Position numbers and translations under genes: made by a program
Part shown: one piece after another, positions 1-9,210 of the stretch
Layout: each line of letters opens with the position of its first letter
Numbering within the stretch: the first letter of the stretch is position 1
The notes under the pieces: generated by a model
What the model was told of the DNA's origin: nothing
The model's database searches: none
Seen by the model: only the letters and a program-made list of their open reading frames with translations
From: Kiloniellales bacterium
Lineage (GTDB): Bacteria; Pseudomonadota; Alphaproteobacteria; Kiloniellales; JAKSBE01
DNA length: 64,000 nucleotides
Direction of reading: 5' to 3'
Assembly: GCA_030066685.1 (NCBI GenBank)
Contig: JASJBF010000055.1
Coordinates: forward strand, 1-64,000

Positions 1-1810
1 TCGCCTGCGGGCCGATCTCGAAGGCGACGCCGTAGTTGGCCAGGGTGAAGCCGTGGGTCAGGTCGTCGACGTCGTCGATGTTGGTGATGACGATCGTGAC
101 CTCGTCGCCCTGCTTGACCGTGAACTTCTCCAGGCTAAAGTTCGGCGCGACGGAGTGCATGTAGACCCGGACCTTGTCCTCCGCCTTGCGCACCACGTCA
201 GCGGCGTCCTCCAGCTCGATGCCGTCCTCCTGGGCCCAGTTGCGCGCCTCCTCCCACATCGGGTCGTTGCGCTCCCAGACCGGCAGGGGATTGACGACAT
301 CGGCACGCACGATAATGCAGTCGTGCGGCTCGGCGAAGGTCGGCCCGTCGTGGACCACCTTCATCTCGTCGCCCGAGATGTCGATCAGCTGCTCGTTCTC
401 GGGCTTCAACGGACCGACGTTGAGGAAGCGGTCCTTGGAGAACTTGTTCAGCGACACCAGCCACTTGCCGTCGGACTCCTTGGTCTCGCCCATGGAGCTG
501 TGGTTGTGGCCGGGCTGGTACTGGACGTCGACCTTCTGGAGGATCGGGTCGACCGATTCGCCGTTGAAGGCCTGAATCGCCTTCTCCATGCTCCACTTGG
601 CCACCTGGCTGTCCAGAAACAGGGTGGTGTAGCAGTTGCCCTTGTCGTCGAAGGCGGTGTGCAGCGGGCCGAGGCCTAGTTCCGGCTCGGCGACGATGCA
701 GCCGCGCGGCTCGATCTTGTCGTCGAAGACATCGGGCAGCTTGGTCACGTCGATGACCGAGACCGTCGGCGAGAGCTTGCCGTTGATCACGACGTGCCGG
801 CCGTCCGGGGCGGTGTTGCAGCCGTGCGGGCTGTTGGAGATCGGGATGTAGCGGGTGAAGGCCGAGCCCTTGCGGCCGTCGAGGACCGGCACGCCACTGA
901 TCTCCTCGGCCTCGCCATTGGCGACCGCGGCCTCGATGCGCTTGATGTCGAAGACCACCGCCCAGTCCTGCTCGTTGGCGGTCATCTCGGCCAGGGTGAC
1001 GCCTTCCTCGCTGTTGTAGCAGGTCGAGAAGGCATAGAGGCCCTGGTAGTCGGCGTCGCAGTTGTCGAGGTTGCCGTCGACGATGACCTGCCAGGCGACC
1101 TCCATGCTGTCGCCGTCGAGCGCGGTGAAGACCGAGGCGTACTTCTCCGGGTCGTCGAGGATCTGCCCGTCGTTGGGAATCGGGATCCGATGCTCGCCGT
1201 TCGCGAAGATGTAGCCCGTGCGCGGGAACTTCTGCGGCCGCATGCCGTGGATGTCGGCGGCGTTGGGGATCTCGACGATCTTGTCGCACTTCATCACGTC
1301 GCAACGGATCCGGGCGACCCGGGTGTTGGCCTTGTCGTTGATGAAGAGATAGCGCCCGTCGTAGGTCCCGTCGGTGAAGGACATGTGCGGATGGTGGGCG
1401 TCGCCGTTGTGCCAGACCCCGCCGTGCGCGGCCAGGTATTCCCTGGTCTCGGGCAGCAGACCCTCGGTCAGGACCTTCAGGCTCTCGTTGGTCTGGCCCC
1501 AGCCTGTTGCCGAGCAGCGGTTGAAGACCGGGATCCGCATCAGCTCGCGCATCGAGGGGATCCCCAGGATGCGCACCTCGCCGGTCTGGCCGCTGCTCCA
1601 GAAGCCGTAGTACTCGTCCAGGTCGCCGGGTCCGACATGGGCCTCGGCCGCCTTCGCGGCTTTGGGCGCAAAGGCGCCGCCGCCCACGAGACCGCCGACA
1701 CCGGCCGCCGCCGCCGCACCGCCCAGGCCGGCGAGGGTGGCGGCCTTCGCGGTTCCGCCGAGCAGGCCCCGTCGTGAGACCCCTTGCGCTTCCTTTTTCT
1801 GCTCCGTCAT
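1..1810 (-). CDS. nosZ: Nitrous oxide reductase NosZ, C-terminal end cut by window edge
   Basis: Periplasmic multicopper enzyme that reduces N2O to N2, the last step of denitrification. The visible 603 residues begin with a Tat signal (SRRGLLGG at about 12-19, then an Ala/Gly-rich stretch), which marks the Tat-exported clade I type. The seven-bladed propeller region carries the CuZ histidine cluster DAHHPHMS at about residues 135-142. The frame is still open at base 1, inside the cupredoxin domain ([10 protein letters not shown] visible), so the CuA cysteines and the stop lie outside the window. The ATG at 1810 has an AGGAG-type ribosome site just upstream and lies 49 bp after nosR, so the two are probably co-transcribed. 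Accessory genes (nosDFYLX) would be expected beyond the left edge. Identity is certain; only completeness is unknown. Confidence 0.96.
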   Translation of the reverse strand, partial: MTEQKKEAQGVSRRGLLGGTAKAATLAGLGGAAAAAGVGGLVGGGAFAPKAAKAAEAHVGPGDLDEYYGFWSSGQTGEVRILGIPSMRELMRIPVFNRCSATGWGQTNESLKVLTEGLLPETREYLAAHGGVWHNGDAHHPHMSFTDGTYDGRYLFINDKANTRVARIRCDVMKCDKIVEIPNAADIHGMRPQKFPRTGYIFANGEHRIPIPNDGQILDDPEKYASVFTALDGDSMEVAWQVIVDGNLDNCDADYQGLYAFSTCYNSEEGVTLAEMTANEQDWAVVFDIKRIEAAVANGEAEEISGVPVLDGRKGSAFTRYIPISNSPHGCNTAPDGRHVVINGKLSPTVSVIDVTKLPDVFDDKIEPRGCIVAEPELGLGPLHTAFDDKGNCYTTLFLDSQVAKWSMEKAIQAFNGESVDPILQKVDVQYQPGHNHSSMGETKESDGKWLVSLNKFSKDRFLNVGPLKPENEQLIDISGDEMKVVHDGPTFAEPHDCIIVRADVVNPLPVWERNDPMWEEARNWAQEDGIELEDAADVVRKAEDKVRVYMHSVAPNFSLEKFTVKQGDEVTIVITNIDDVDDLTHGFTLANYGVAFEIGPQA

Positions 1811-1859
1811 CTCTCTGCTCCTCTTCTTCGGCTTCCGCCGCTCAGATGGTTTCGGTCGT

Positions 1860-4127
1860 TCAACCCGGCATGAAGTCCGCCAGGGTCTTCGACGCTTCGG
1901 CCGCCACGGGCTTTGGCGTCGACAGGCTCTTCGAGGCCAAGGCCTCGCGGCGCTCGCGCTTGAGCCGCCGCTGGATCATCACCGGACAACGCTGGTCGTC
2001 CTGGTAGAGGGTCTGGCAGTGCAGGCAGTAGAGGCATTCGTTGGGATTGATCTGTCCCTCCGGGTGGATCGCCTGCACCATGCAGTCGTTGGCGCAACGC
2101 TGGCAGGGCGCGCCGCACTCGCGGTAGCGCTTCAGCCACTCGAACATCCGGATCCGGCCCGGGATGGCGAGGGCCGCGCCCAGCGGGCAAAGGTAGCGGC
2201 AGTAGAAACGCTCGATGAAAAGGCCGACGACCAGCAGGGCGACGGCGAAAAGGACGTAGGGCCAGCCGCGCTGGAACTTGAGCACGATCGCGGTCTTGAA
2301 GGGCTCGACCTCGGCCAGTTGCTCGGCCCAGGCCAGGGAGTGGAAGGAGACCCCGAAGAGCGCCAGGAAGATCATGTACTTGAGCGGCCAGAGGCGCTCG
2401 TGCAGCCACCACGGCACGCTGACCTGCGGAATCCGGACCAGCTTGGCGGCACGGTTCAGCAGTTCCTGCAAGGCGCCGAAAGGGCAGAACCAGCCGCAGA
2501 AGGGACCGCGCCCCCAGAACAGCAGCCCCATCGCAACCGCGCACCAGAGGATGAAGATCAGGGGCTCCATCAGGAAATAGTCCCAGCTGAAGTCCGTAAT
2601 CAGCGCGTTGGAGAAGGTCATGACGTTGACGACGGAAAGCTGGGCGTTGGCGTAGAAGCCGAGACCGAAGAGCGTGAACACCAGGGTTCCGATCCGCAGG
2701 CCTTCGGTGAGCCGCGGCCGTCTCGCCACCCAGTTCTGCCAGAAGAACAGGACGGTCACGGCCGTCAACGCGACCGTCAGCACGACGATCTCGACGATCT
2801 TCTGGCGCCAGAGCCGCTGCCAGAGGGGACCCCCGGCCAGCCCCGGCGTCGCGGCTTCAGGCCCCTCTTCCGAAGTCTCCGCCGCGCCGGCGGGCTCCGC
2901 CTTGAAATACTTGTCGGGCGGGGTGTAGCTGAGGTCGAAGGTCAGGAAGGCCTTCTTCGTCGGTCCCGTGGCGCGCTGCACCAGAAGCTCGAGCCGCCAG
3001 GGCGCGGCCGGGTCGAAATTCATGTCCGCCGGAATCCGGAAGAGGTCGACCTCCTTGAGCTTCGGCGCGCCGGCCGCGGCGACTCTGCGCAGCCGCTTGT
3101 GCGTGCGGTCGCGGAAGCGGATCGAGCGGTCGCCCTGAATCACCTGGAAGCGGTCGAAGATCCCGCCGCGCACGTAGCCGGAGCCCTTGAAGGAATAGAG
3201 CCCCTGGGCGGCCAGCAGAATCGCCTGCTCGCCCGGCTTCAGGCGTTTCTGAAGGTTGGCGTACTCGGCCGCGCCGAGCAGGCTGCGGCCGATGCTCGGG
3301 ATCGAGACCAGGGCGGCGAAGAGCTCGATGTAGGTCGCCTCGGGCCGGCCGTCTTCCGGGCGCTGCGCGGCCGCCAGGTCGCCCGACTGCTCGAAGGCCT
3401 GGTTGACGTCGCCGACCGTGAGCAGCAGGCGCCGCACGGAACCGTCGCCGGTCAGGCCGGTCCAGTCCTCGGCCCCGGTCACGCTCTCGTCGATGACCCG
3501 GCGCGGTCCCTCTGCGGTTTCGGCCAGCGGCTTCAAGCCACCCAAGCCATGGCGGCGCGACACCTTGATCGCGGCACGCAGGATGCTGTCGTCGATCACC
3601 ATCACGGTGACGGTGGCGCCGCTCACGATATCGACCCGGTGATCGGAGGCCCCACGGACGAATGCGCCGACATCGAGGCCGACATAGCCCTCGATCACCG
3701 CCGTGATCTTCCGCTCCGGAATGCCGATCAGGACGATCGGCTCGCTGTGCTCGACCAGCCGCGCCGCGCGGATCACGCCTTTTTGGTCGAGTGCCACCGC
3801 GACGTGGATCGGCTTGCCGGAGTAGCCGACCGCACCCACGAAATCCGAATTGAGAAACACATAGCCGAGGAGTTCGTCGCCCTTGTAGGCACGCAGGACC
3901 GGCGGAGTCTCTTCAGAGGGCTCGAAGCGATCCGCCGTGGGCAGGAGCGCCTTCAGGTCGGGTTGCTTGACCAGACGGCCGAGGTTTTCGGCCGCGAGCG
4001 CGCCAGGCGACAGGCAGAGCTGGACGACGAGCAACAGAACCAGCAGGCCCCAAAGGCAGGCAAACTGCGCCGGCGCTCTCCGGCTCTCGCGGTCCAGGTC
4101 TCCAGATTGCCGCTCGTCGCGCACCAC
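1860..4127 (-). CDS. nosR: NosR, FMN/iron-sulfur electron-transfer protein for N2O reduction
   Basis: Membrane flavoprotein needed for nosZ expression and for electron supply to NosZ. At 755 aa it has the usual family length. Order of parts: signal-type hydrophobic segment (about 24-45), periplasmic FMN-binding domain with the flavin-attachment motif SGAT at 169-172, several membrane helices, then a NapH-like polyferredoxin end with CGWFCPFG (about 540), CRYLCPLG (about 640) and two 4Fe-4S cysteine clusters ([12 protein letters not shown] and CLYCLHC...CP, about 675-710). The chosen start is GTG at 4127, just before the hydrophobic signal; a second GTG follows directly, so the start could be one codon later. 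An FNR/DNR-type box lies about 80 bp upstream, which fits oxygen- or NO-controlled expression. Confidence 0.95.
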   Translation of the reverse strand: MVRDERQSGDLDRESRRAPAQFACLWGLLVLLLVVQLCLSPGALAAENLGRLVKQPDLKALLPTADRFEPSEETPPVLRAYKGDELLGYVFLNSDFVGAVGYSGKPIHVAVALDQKGVIRAARLVEHSEPIVLIGIPERKITAVIEGYVGLDVGAFVRGASDHRVDIVSGATVTVMVIDDSILRAAIKVSRRHGLGGLKPLAETAEGPRRVIDESVTGAEDWTGLTGDGSVRRLLLTVGDVNQAFEQSGDLAAAQRPEDGRPEATYIELFAALVSIPSIGRSLLGAAEYANLQKRLKPGEQAILLAAQGLYSFKGSGYVRGGIFDRFQVIQGDRSIRFRDRTHKRLRRVAAAGAPKLKEVDLFRIPADMNFDPAAPWRLELLVQRATGPTKKAFLTFDLSYTPPDKYFKAEPAGAAETSEEGPEAATPGLAGGPLWQRLWRQKIVEIVVLTVALTAVTVLFFWQNWVARRPRLTEGLRIGTLVFTLFGLGFYANAQLSVVNVMTFSNALITDFSWDYFLMEPLIFILWCAVAMGLLFWGRGPFCGWFCPFGALQELLNRAAKLVRIPQVSVPWWLHERLWPLKYMIFLALFGVSFHSLAWAEQLAEVEPFKTAIVLKFQRGWPYVLFAVALLVVGLFIERFYCRYLCPLGAALAIPGRIRMFEWLKRYRECGAPCQRCANDCMVQAIHPEGQINPNECLYCLHCQTLYQDDQRCPVMIQRRLKRERREALASKSLSTPKPVAAEASKTLADFMPG

Positions 4128-4201
4128 CGTGCCCGTTCACTTGCTTGCCACATGAGGTCATCATCGGTGGCGTAAGGTCGCTCACGCGGCACCTGCCTGC
4201 C

Positions 4202-4215
4202 TTGACCAAGATCAA
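4202..4215. promoter_or_regulatory. FNR/DNR (NNR)-type box between nosR and the ferritin-like gene
   Basis: TTGACCAAGATCAA matches the TTGAT-N4-ATCAA consensus of FNR/DNR/NnrR regulators at 9 of 10 positions. Its centre lies about 81 bp from the nosR start and 67 bp from the start of the divergent gene at 4276, so it could serve either or both. No convincing -10 element stands out on either side. The assignment rests on the motif plus the position next to nosR. Confidence 0.72.
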
Positions 4216-4275
4216 TTTTGGCGGTCCCGGCGACGTGGTACGAAGACTGCCACTCTGGAAGAGGGGCGATCCTCC

Positions 4276-5202
4276 GTGCGCGGTCGTGGCGAAAGGTTTC
4301 TGGCCGAGCTGCCCGAGCCCCGCACGGCCGGGGAGGTGGCTGCGCTCGCCCGCGCCCTGGAGCGCGAGGCCGCACGGCGCTACCTGGCCTTCGCCGAAGA
4401 CGCCCGCGGAATCGCCTCGCCCGAAGTCCCTTCCCTGCTCGGCCGGATTGCCGAGGACCATGCCGAAAGGGCCGGCCGGCTCAGCGGCGAGGAAACCGCT
4501 GCCGTGCGGTTACCCGAGGATTCCTGGCCGCAGCTCTTTGCAGAGGAGGAAACGGCCGTTTGCAATCGAGCGGGCCTGACACCTTACAAGGTGCTCGCCT
4601 TTGCCGTGGCCCTCGCCCAACGCTGCTTCGCGCTCTACAGCTACCTGGCGGCGGCGGCGCAAGATCCGGCCGCGCGCGCCGCTGCCGAGAGGCGTGCGGA
4701 GGAGGAGCTCCTGCGGGCCGCCGGTCTGCGCAGGGAACGCCGGCGTGCCTACCGGGTCGAGCGCCGAAGCCCGGCGGCCGAGCCCTATCCTCCGCCGGCT
4801 CTGGTCGAAACCCTGGCCGACCTGATCGCGGCGGCGCTGGTCGTCGAGGAAGCGCTCGCCCGTCACCTGGCCGAAGCGATGAAGGCGGACCCCCTCTTGT
4901 CTGCCAGTCTCGAGGCGACGCGACGGCAGGTCGAAACGCTGCAACGCGCGCGCGGCGGGGCCGGCGAGCCCGGCGGGGCACTGGCCGAGGCGCTGGCACG
5001 CCTCGCACAAGCCGGTCAGAAAGGCGACACCCCGGCCAAGGACAGAGCCGGCCTGCGACGCCACTTGCTCGCGGCGTGCGAAAGCGCCTTCACATTCTAC
5101 GACGCCGTGGCCAGCGCCGCCGCCTCCGAGGCGGTTCTGCTGAAAGCCCAAGAGCTCTCGCAGGCCGCGCTCGAGCGCGTGAAGCGGCTGGCTACGGCCT
5201 AG
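4276..5202 (+). CDS. Ferritin-like (rubrerythrin-type) helical protein divergent from nosR
   Basis: 308 aa, soluble, no signal peptide, almost entirely alpha-helical and rich in Ala, Glu and Arg. The N-terminal half resembles a rubrerythrin-type four-helix bundle: helix A REAARRYLAF, helix B IAEDHAERAGR (an ExxH-like ligand pair), helix C ALAQRCFALYSYL where the usual Glu is Gln, and helix D AERRAEEELLRAA which lacks the ligand His. The C-terminal half (about 170-308) looks like a second bundle without obvious metal ligands. I cannot name it further; a redox, iron or chaperone role tied to denitrification is inference from its place opposite nosR. The start is GTG at 4276 with GGAAGAGG about 10 nt upstream. 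It is followed by a convergent membrane-protein gene 20 bp away. Confidence 0.6.
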   Translation: MRGRGERFLAELPEPRTAGEVAALARALEREAARRYLAFAEDARGIASPEVPSLLGRIAEDHAERAGRLSGEETAAVRLPEDSWPQLFAEEETAVCNRAGLTPYKVLAFAVALAQRCFALYSYLAAAAQDPAARAAAERRAEEELLRAAGLRRERRRAYRVERRSPAAEPYPPPALVETLADLIAAALVVEEALARHLAEAMKADPLLSASLEATRRQVETLQRARGGAGEPGGALAEALARLAQAGQKGDTPAKDRAGLRRHLLAACESAFTFYDAVASAAASEAVLLKAQELSQAALERVKRLATA

Positions 5203-5222
5203 AGCGAATTTTGTTGCCGGGG

Positions 5223-5729
5223 TCAGGCCGCGCCGGGGATCGGGAGGTAGCAGTTGCGGGCCAGGGTGCGAAGCAGGACGCCGTAGCCGAGGCCAACCAG
5301 CGCCATGACGCCCAGGGCCGGCAGGAAGCCGACCGAGGCCGAGGTCAGGCCGACCAGGCCGCCGGCGATCAGGGAGATCACAAGGGAGACCGGCAGGAAG
5401 ACGTAGGTGCCGGGCAGGGCCTCGCCCTCGAAGGGCAGGGCACGCATGGAGTCGTCGACCGCCTGGTCGAAGTCCTTGCCGGAGAAGGCCTGGAACATGG
5501 CCTCGGCGAGGCCGTTCCAGACGTGGGTCGAGGCCGCGGCGTACCAGCTCGACATCCCGACGGCGAGGCAGAGCGGCAGCATCACCAGGCCGACGAGCTG
5601 CGCGAAGGCCGAGCCGGGAGCCAGGATCTTGGCCAGGACCACGCCCACGCCCATGCCGCCGAGCAGCAGGATTCCCAGAAGCAGCCAGAGCCCGACCGGC
5701 CCCAGTCTGCTGCCCTTGTTGTGCGGCAT
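5223..5729 (-). CDS. Small integral membrane protein, unknown function
   Basis: 168 aa with about four hydrophobic segments (roughly residues 12-34, 40-60, 108-130 and 135-155). The central, less hydrophobic stretch includes WYAAASTHVWNGLAEAM and an acidic patch FDQAVDDSMRALPFEGEALPG. I recognise no family. The ATG at 5729 is preceded by GGGGGAG, a good ribosome site. It converges with the ferritin-like gene and is separated from the next minus-strand operon by a repeat-filled 390 bp gap, so it is probably its own unit. Confidence 0.6.
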   Translation of the reverse strand: MPHNKGSRLGPVGLWLLLGILLLGGMGVGVVLAKILAPGSAFAQLVGLVMLPLCLAVGMSSWYAAASTHVWNGLAEAMFQAFSGKDFDQAVDDSMRALPFEGEALPGTYVFLPVSLVISLIAGGLVGLTSASVGFLPALGVMALVGLGYGVLLRTLARNCYLPIPGAA

Positions 5730-5892
5730 GAGTGCGCTCCCCCGCGTCCCTCGAAAACCAGGGGAGGATTAGGGCACCGAATCTGCAAATATATCGCTAA
5801 TGGCCCAAGGCGGCGGCCCGGCTCGATCGCCGGGGCCCGAGCGCAGGGCAAGCTGAGCGCACGTCCCGACCGGATGCCTTTGCGTCTGGCTA

Positions 5893-5940
5893 GCGCACTT
5901 CCCGATCAGACGCGTTCGCGTCTGGCCGGGAGTAGTGCGC
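5893..5940. repeat. Long imperfect palindrome with perfect core
   Basis: The outer arms are GCGCACT (5893-5899) and AGTGCGC (5934-5940). The core is CAGACGCG-TT-CGCGTCTG (5907-5924), perfect over 8 bp, and the flanking CCCG/CGGG also pair. A diverged half-unit of the same sequence lies directly upstream (about 5858-5890), so the motif is partly tandem. It resembles a REP/BIME-type element. It belongs to the 393 bp gene-free stretch 5730-6122. Confidence 0.6.
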
Positions 5941-5956
5941 CAATACCTTGAAGTTC

Positions 5957-6014
5957 GGGCATTACATCCGACCAGATGGATCGCAGAGCGATTCCATCTG
6001 ATCGGATAATGCCC
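5957..6014. repeat. Hairpin repeat, copy 1 (GGGCATTA...TAATGCCC)
   Basis: Nearly the whole 58 bp folds on itself. The left arm runs from GGGCATTA through CCAGATGGATCGC and the right arm from GCGATTCCATCTG to TAATGCCC, around an AGA loop, with only single-base bulges. It is preceded by AGTGCGC and a CCTTGAAGTT-like segment that recurs before copy 2. It looks like a small dispersed palindromic (MITE-like) element. Confidence 0.65.
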
Positions 6015-6044
6015 TAGGTGTAGTGCGCTAACACTTTGAGATCA

Positions 6045-6123
6045 GGGCGTTGCACCAAGGAGCCTTGATACTGACCCATTTAATGGCGCGCGAAGCAATT
6101 CCGTCTGATCGGATACAACGCCC
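6045..6123. repeat. Hairpin repeat, diverged copy 2, overlapping the ABC ATPase stop codon
   Basis: Terminal arms GGGCGTTG (6045-6052) and CAACGCCC (6116-6123) are perfect. The right arm TTCCGTCTGATCGGAT matches copy 1 except for one base, but the left inner arm has been replaced by unrelated sequence, so only the ends pair. The first base of the ATPase stop anticodon triplet (6123-6125) lies in the arm. It may act as the 3' end of the long minus-strand operon. Confidence 0.55.
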
Positions 6124-7217
6124 TAGAAGTAGGCCTGGCCGTCCTCGCGCGAGAAGGTGTGCCAGCGGCGGGTATCGAAGGTCAGGAAGCAGCGCTCGCC
6201 GATGGCCCCCTGGAAGTCCGGGGTGGTCTTGACCTGGACCCGGGTGTCGCCGAGCTCGACCTCGACCAGCATGTCGCTGCCCAGGAGCTCGGTCACGAAG
6301 ATGCTGGCCTCGACGGCGCCCTCGGCCGCCGGGTTCATGGAGATTCCGACATCGTCCGGGCGGATTCCCATCCGCAGACCGGCGGAGTCCGCTGCGCCGC
6401 CCAGAAGGCGCCCCTGCTCGGCGGTGAGCGGCAGCGCGAAGCCGTTGTGGCGCAGCGCCAAGCGGTCGGCGGAACGCTCCAGCACGCAGTCCAGGAAGTT
6501 CATCGGCGGCTCGCCGACGAAGCTGGCGACCCATTCGTTGATCGGATGGTTGTAGATCTCCGAAGGCGTGCCGAGCTGCTGCAAGACGCCTTCGTGCATG
6601 ACCGCGATGCGGTCGCCCATTGAGAGGGCTTCCAGCTGGTCGTGGGTGACGTAGATCGTCGTGGTGCCCAGGCTGCGCTGCATGTGCTTCAGCTCGCCGC
6701 GCATGTGGGCGCGCAGCTTGGCATCCAGATGGGCGATGGGCTCGTCGAAGAGGAAGAGCGCCGGCTCGCGGACGATGGCCCGGCCGATCGCGACCCGCTG
6801 CTTCTGCCCGCCGCTGAGCTGGGCCGGCTTGCGGTCCAGCAGGTGGTCGATCTCCAGCATGGCGGCGGCGCGGGTCACCTTGTCCTTGGTGGTTGTCGCG
6901 TCGACCCGGCGCAGGCGCAGCGGGTTGGCGATGTTGTCGAAGACGGTCTTGTGGGGGTAGAGCGCGTAGTTCTCGAAGACCATCGCGATGTCGCGGTCCT
7001 TGGGCGCCAGCTCGTTGACCCGCTGTTCGCCGAAGCGGATCTCGCCCGCGGTGATGTGCTCCAGGCCCGCCAGCATGCGCAGGGTAGAGGACTTGCCGCA
7101 GCCCGAGGGGCCGAGGACGCAAAGAAACTCGTTGTCCGGGCACTCCAGGCTCAGGTCGCGCACGGCGACGGTCCTGCCGTAGTACTTCCAGACGTTGCTG
7201 ATGCTTACCGATGCCAA
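6123..7217 (-). CDS. ABC transporter ATP-binding protein, MalK/UgpC type
   Basis: 364 aa cytoplasmic ATPase that powers the importer encoded by the next three genes. Walker A GPSGCGKS is at 36-43, the signature LSGGQKQR and Walker B LFLFDEP follow, then a long C-terminal regulatory (TOBE/OB) domain typical of sugar and polyol importers. In the Walker B region the usual SNLDA is IAHLDA, a mild variant. The start is TTG at 7217 with GGGAGG upstream, 28 bp after the permease gene. It is the last gene of the acetoin dehydrogenase/ABC operon. The family is certain; the substrate is not. Confidence 0.9.
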   Translation of the reverse strand: MASVSISNVWKYYGRTVAVRDLSLECPDNEFLCVLGPSGCGKSSTLRMLAGLEHITAGEIRFGEQRVNELAPKDRDIAMVFENYALYPHKTVFDNIANPLRLRRVDATTTKDKVTRAAAMLEIDHLLDRKPAQLSGGQKQRVAIGRAIVREPALFLFDEPIAHLDAKLRAHMRGELKHMQRSLGTTTIYVTHDQLEALSMGDRIAVMHEGVLQQLGTPSEIYNHPINEWVASFVGEPPMNFLDCVLERSADRLALRHNGFALPLTAEQGRLLGGAADSAGLRMGIRPDDVGISMNPAAEGAVEASIFVTELLGSDMLVEVELGDTRVQVKTTPDFQGAIGERCFLTFDTRRWHTFSREDGQAYF

Positions 7218-7245
7218 GGTTTCTCGTCCTCCCTCTTGCCGCCGG

Positions 7246-8124
7246 CTACTCCCGGACCGCGCCCATGGTCAGACCGGTCACCAGGTAGCGGCGGATCAGC
7301 AGGCCCAGGAACATCATCGGCAGGGTGGTCACCACCCCGGCCGCCATGATGCTGCCCCACTGGATGTTCTGCGGCTGCACCAGCTCGCGGGTCGCCACCG
7401 GCAGGGTCTTGGCGCCGCCGCTGCCGATGATCGAGGCGAAGAGGAAGTCGTTCCAGGCGAAGAGCACGCAGAGCACGACGAAAGCCCCGATGCCGGGCGC
7501 GACCAGCGGCAGGATCTCGCGAAAGGCCTGCAAACGGTTGCAGCCGTCGCAGAGCGCCGCCTCCTCGATGGCGTAGGGCACGTTGTCGAAGAAGCCCTTC
7601 AGAATCCAGATTGCGAAGGGCAGGTTGAAGGTCGTATAGGCCAGGATCAGGCCGGGCAGGGTGCCGACCAGGTCGACCGTCCGGAAGATCGCGTAGAGCG
7701 GCACCATCACGGCCACCACCGGCGCCATGCGGGTCGAGATGATCCAGAAGAAGAAGTCCTTCTTCCCCTTGAACTCGATCCTGGAAAGGCTGTAGGCGCA
7801 CATCGAGCCGAAGACCACCGAGACCACGGCGGACCCCAGCGAGGCCACTAGGCTGTGTACCAGGTAGGTGCCGAAGTTCAGCTGCACGAAGAGGTTCAGG
7901 TAGTGCTTGAGGGTCGGCTCGAAGTCGAAGAACAGGGCGAGGCCCGACCAGTCCCCCGGCGGTGGAACCTGGAAGGCGGCCAGCAGGTCCTTGAAGGAGG
8001 ACACGAACATCACGATCAGCGGCAGCACGGTCCAGACCAGGTAGGCCACGAGAAAGGCCACCGAGAGCAAGTGCAGCAGGCGCTTGGCCGGCGTGTGGTA
8101 CTGGACGACGTCGCGTGAAGCCAT
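7246..8124 (-). CDS. ABC transporter permease, MalG-like (CUT1 type)
   Basis: Inner-membrane permease with about six helices, 292 aa from the ATG at 8124. The EAA loop that contacts the ATPase is visible as EEAALCDGCNRLQAFREILP. I prefer ATG 8124, preceded by GAGGGGC and 10 bp beyond the previous stop, over an in-frame GTG at 8148 that would overlap the upstream gene. It pairs with the permease encoded just upstream, and the order binding protein, MalF-like, MalG-like, ATPase is the standard one. Confidence 0.88.
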   Translation of the reverse strand: MASRDVVQYHTPAKRLLHLLSVAFLVAYLVWTVLPLIVMFVSSFKDLLAAFQVPPPGDWSGLALFFDFEPTLKHYLNLFVQLNFGTYLVHSLVASLGSAVVSVVFGSMCAYSLSRIEFKGKKDFFFWIISTRMAPVVAVMVPLYAIFRTVDLVGTLPGLILAYTTFNLPFAIWILKGFFDNVPYAIEEAALCDGCNRLQAFREILPLVAPGIGAFVVLCVLFAWNDFLFASIIGSGGAKTLPVATRELVQPQNIQWGSIMAAGVVTTLPMMFLGLLIRRYLVTGLTMGAVRE

Positions 8125-8134
8125 GGCCCGCCCC

Positions 8135-9127
8135 TCAGCCTCCTTCACTCTTCCTGTCGGCCAGCTTCTGCGAAGGGTCCTGGAAGACCTTCACCAGGAT
8201 TAGGCCGAGGAGGATGGTGACGACCAGCAGGGTGAAGGCGATGGCGGCGCCGCGGCCCAGCTTGAAGAACTGGAAGGAGACGTCGAAGAGGTAGGTCGGC
8301 AGGATCTTGGTCGCATTGGCTGGCCCGCCGCCGGTCAAGACGAGGACAGCATCGATGAAGCGGAAGTTGTCCATGAAGCGCAGCAGGATCGCGATCAGCA
8401 GGAAGGGATAGAGGTTGGGCAGCGTGATCGAGATGAAGTTGCGCAGCGCCCCGGCGCCGTCGACCATGTTGGCCTCCAGCTGGTCCTGGGGCACGCGTTT
8501 CAAGCCGGCCAGGGTGATCAGGGTGATCAGCGGCGTCCACTGCCAGACGTCGACCACCACGATGCCGATCATCGCGGTGTCCGGACTACCCAGGATCGAA
8601 GTCTCGCCCAGCAGGCCGACCGATTGGAAGAGCCAGTGGTACCAGCCGAAGGTGCCGTTGTAGAGGTAGTACCAGACCAGCCCGGCGATCACCGGCGCCA
8701 TCATCATCGGCATCAGGAAGATCGTGACCAGGACCTTCTCGTAGCGCGCGTTGTTGAGGAGCACCGCCAACAGGACCCCGAGGCCGACCTCGAGCGCCAG
8801 GCACATGAAGCTGTACTTGGCCAGCAGGACCCAGCCCATCAGGTACTTCGAATCCCGGGTCAGGCGGATGTAGTTCTTGAAGTCGTTCCAGCGGTCGGCC
8901 TCGGCCCCCAGGCCGACCTTGTGCAGGCTCATGTAGATCAGCCAAAGAAAGGGATAGATCGTGATGCAGGCGAGGATCACGACCGCCGGGGCCATGAGAT
9001 AGAAGTAGTAGCGCCGCGAGGGCGGCGGGTTGAGGGCCGGCGGATCGTAGTCGACCCGCCGCACCTGGAAGCTTTCCCCCTGGATGACCGCCGTCCCCGT
9101 GGCGGCCGCTGTATCCGGCCCTGGCAT
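8135..9127 (-). CDS. ABC transporter permease, MalF-like (CUT1 type)
   Basis: 330 aa inner-membrane permease with a cytoplasmic N-terminal tail of about 40 residues, six predicted helices, and an EAA-type loop (LEANMVDGAGALRNFISITLP). The start is ATG at 9127 with GGGGGAGGG immediately upstream. The frame stays open far upstream, but that part lies antisense/out of frame over the binding-protein gene and is not coding. It forms the heterodimeric channel with the next permease. Confidence 0.88.
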   Translation of the reverse strand: MPGPDTAAATGTAVIQGESFQVRRVDYDPPALNPPPSRRYYFYLMAPAVVILACITIYPFLWLIYMSLHKVGLGAEADRWNDFKNYIRLTRDSKYLMGWVLLAKYSFMCLALEVGLGVLLAVLLNNARYEKVLVTIFLMPMMMAPVIAGLVWYYLYNGTFGWYHWLFQSVGLLGETSILGSPDTAMIGIVVVDVWQWTPLITLITLAGLKRVPQDQLEANMVDGAGALRNFISITLPNLYPFLLIAILLRFMDNFRFIDAVLVLTGGGPANATKILPTYLFDVSFQFFKLGRGAAIAFTLLVVTILLGLILVKVFQDPSQKLADRKSEGG

Positions 9128-9179
9128 CGCCCTCCCCCAAGCTCGCAGCTCCTGCGCGCGGCTCCGGCCGCAACGCGAC

Positions 9180-9203
9180 GGCCCGGGACCGAGGCCCCGG
9201 GCC
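9180..9203 (-). other. GC stem-loop after the binding-protein gene
   Basis: GGCCCGGG (9180-9187) and CCCGGGCC (9196-9203) form a perfect 8 bp stem in the transcript, starting 7 nt after the stop of the solute-binding gene. No T-run follows, so it is not a simple terminator. Similar stem-loops after malE-type genes stabilise the upstream mRNA and raise binding protein over permease levels; that role is inferred. Confidence 0.55.
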
Positions 9204-9210
9204 CTTCTCC

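Noticed and set aside
1662-4175. An 837-codon open frame on the plus strand antisense to nosR and nosZ
   Set aside because: Its composition is the mirror of the strong GC3 bias of nosR; it has no domain and no ribosome site. The same holds for long open frames at 51703-55239 (antisense to the RND pump), 58093-59985 (antisense to AsmA) and 28514-30688.
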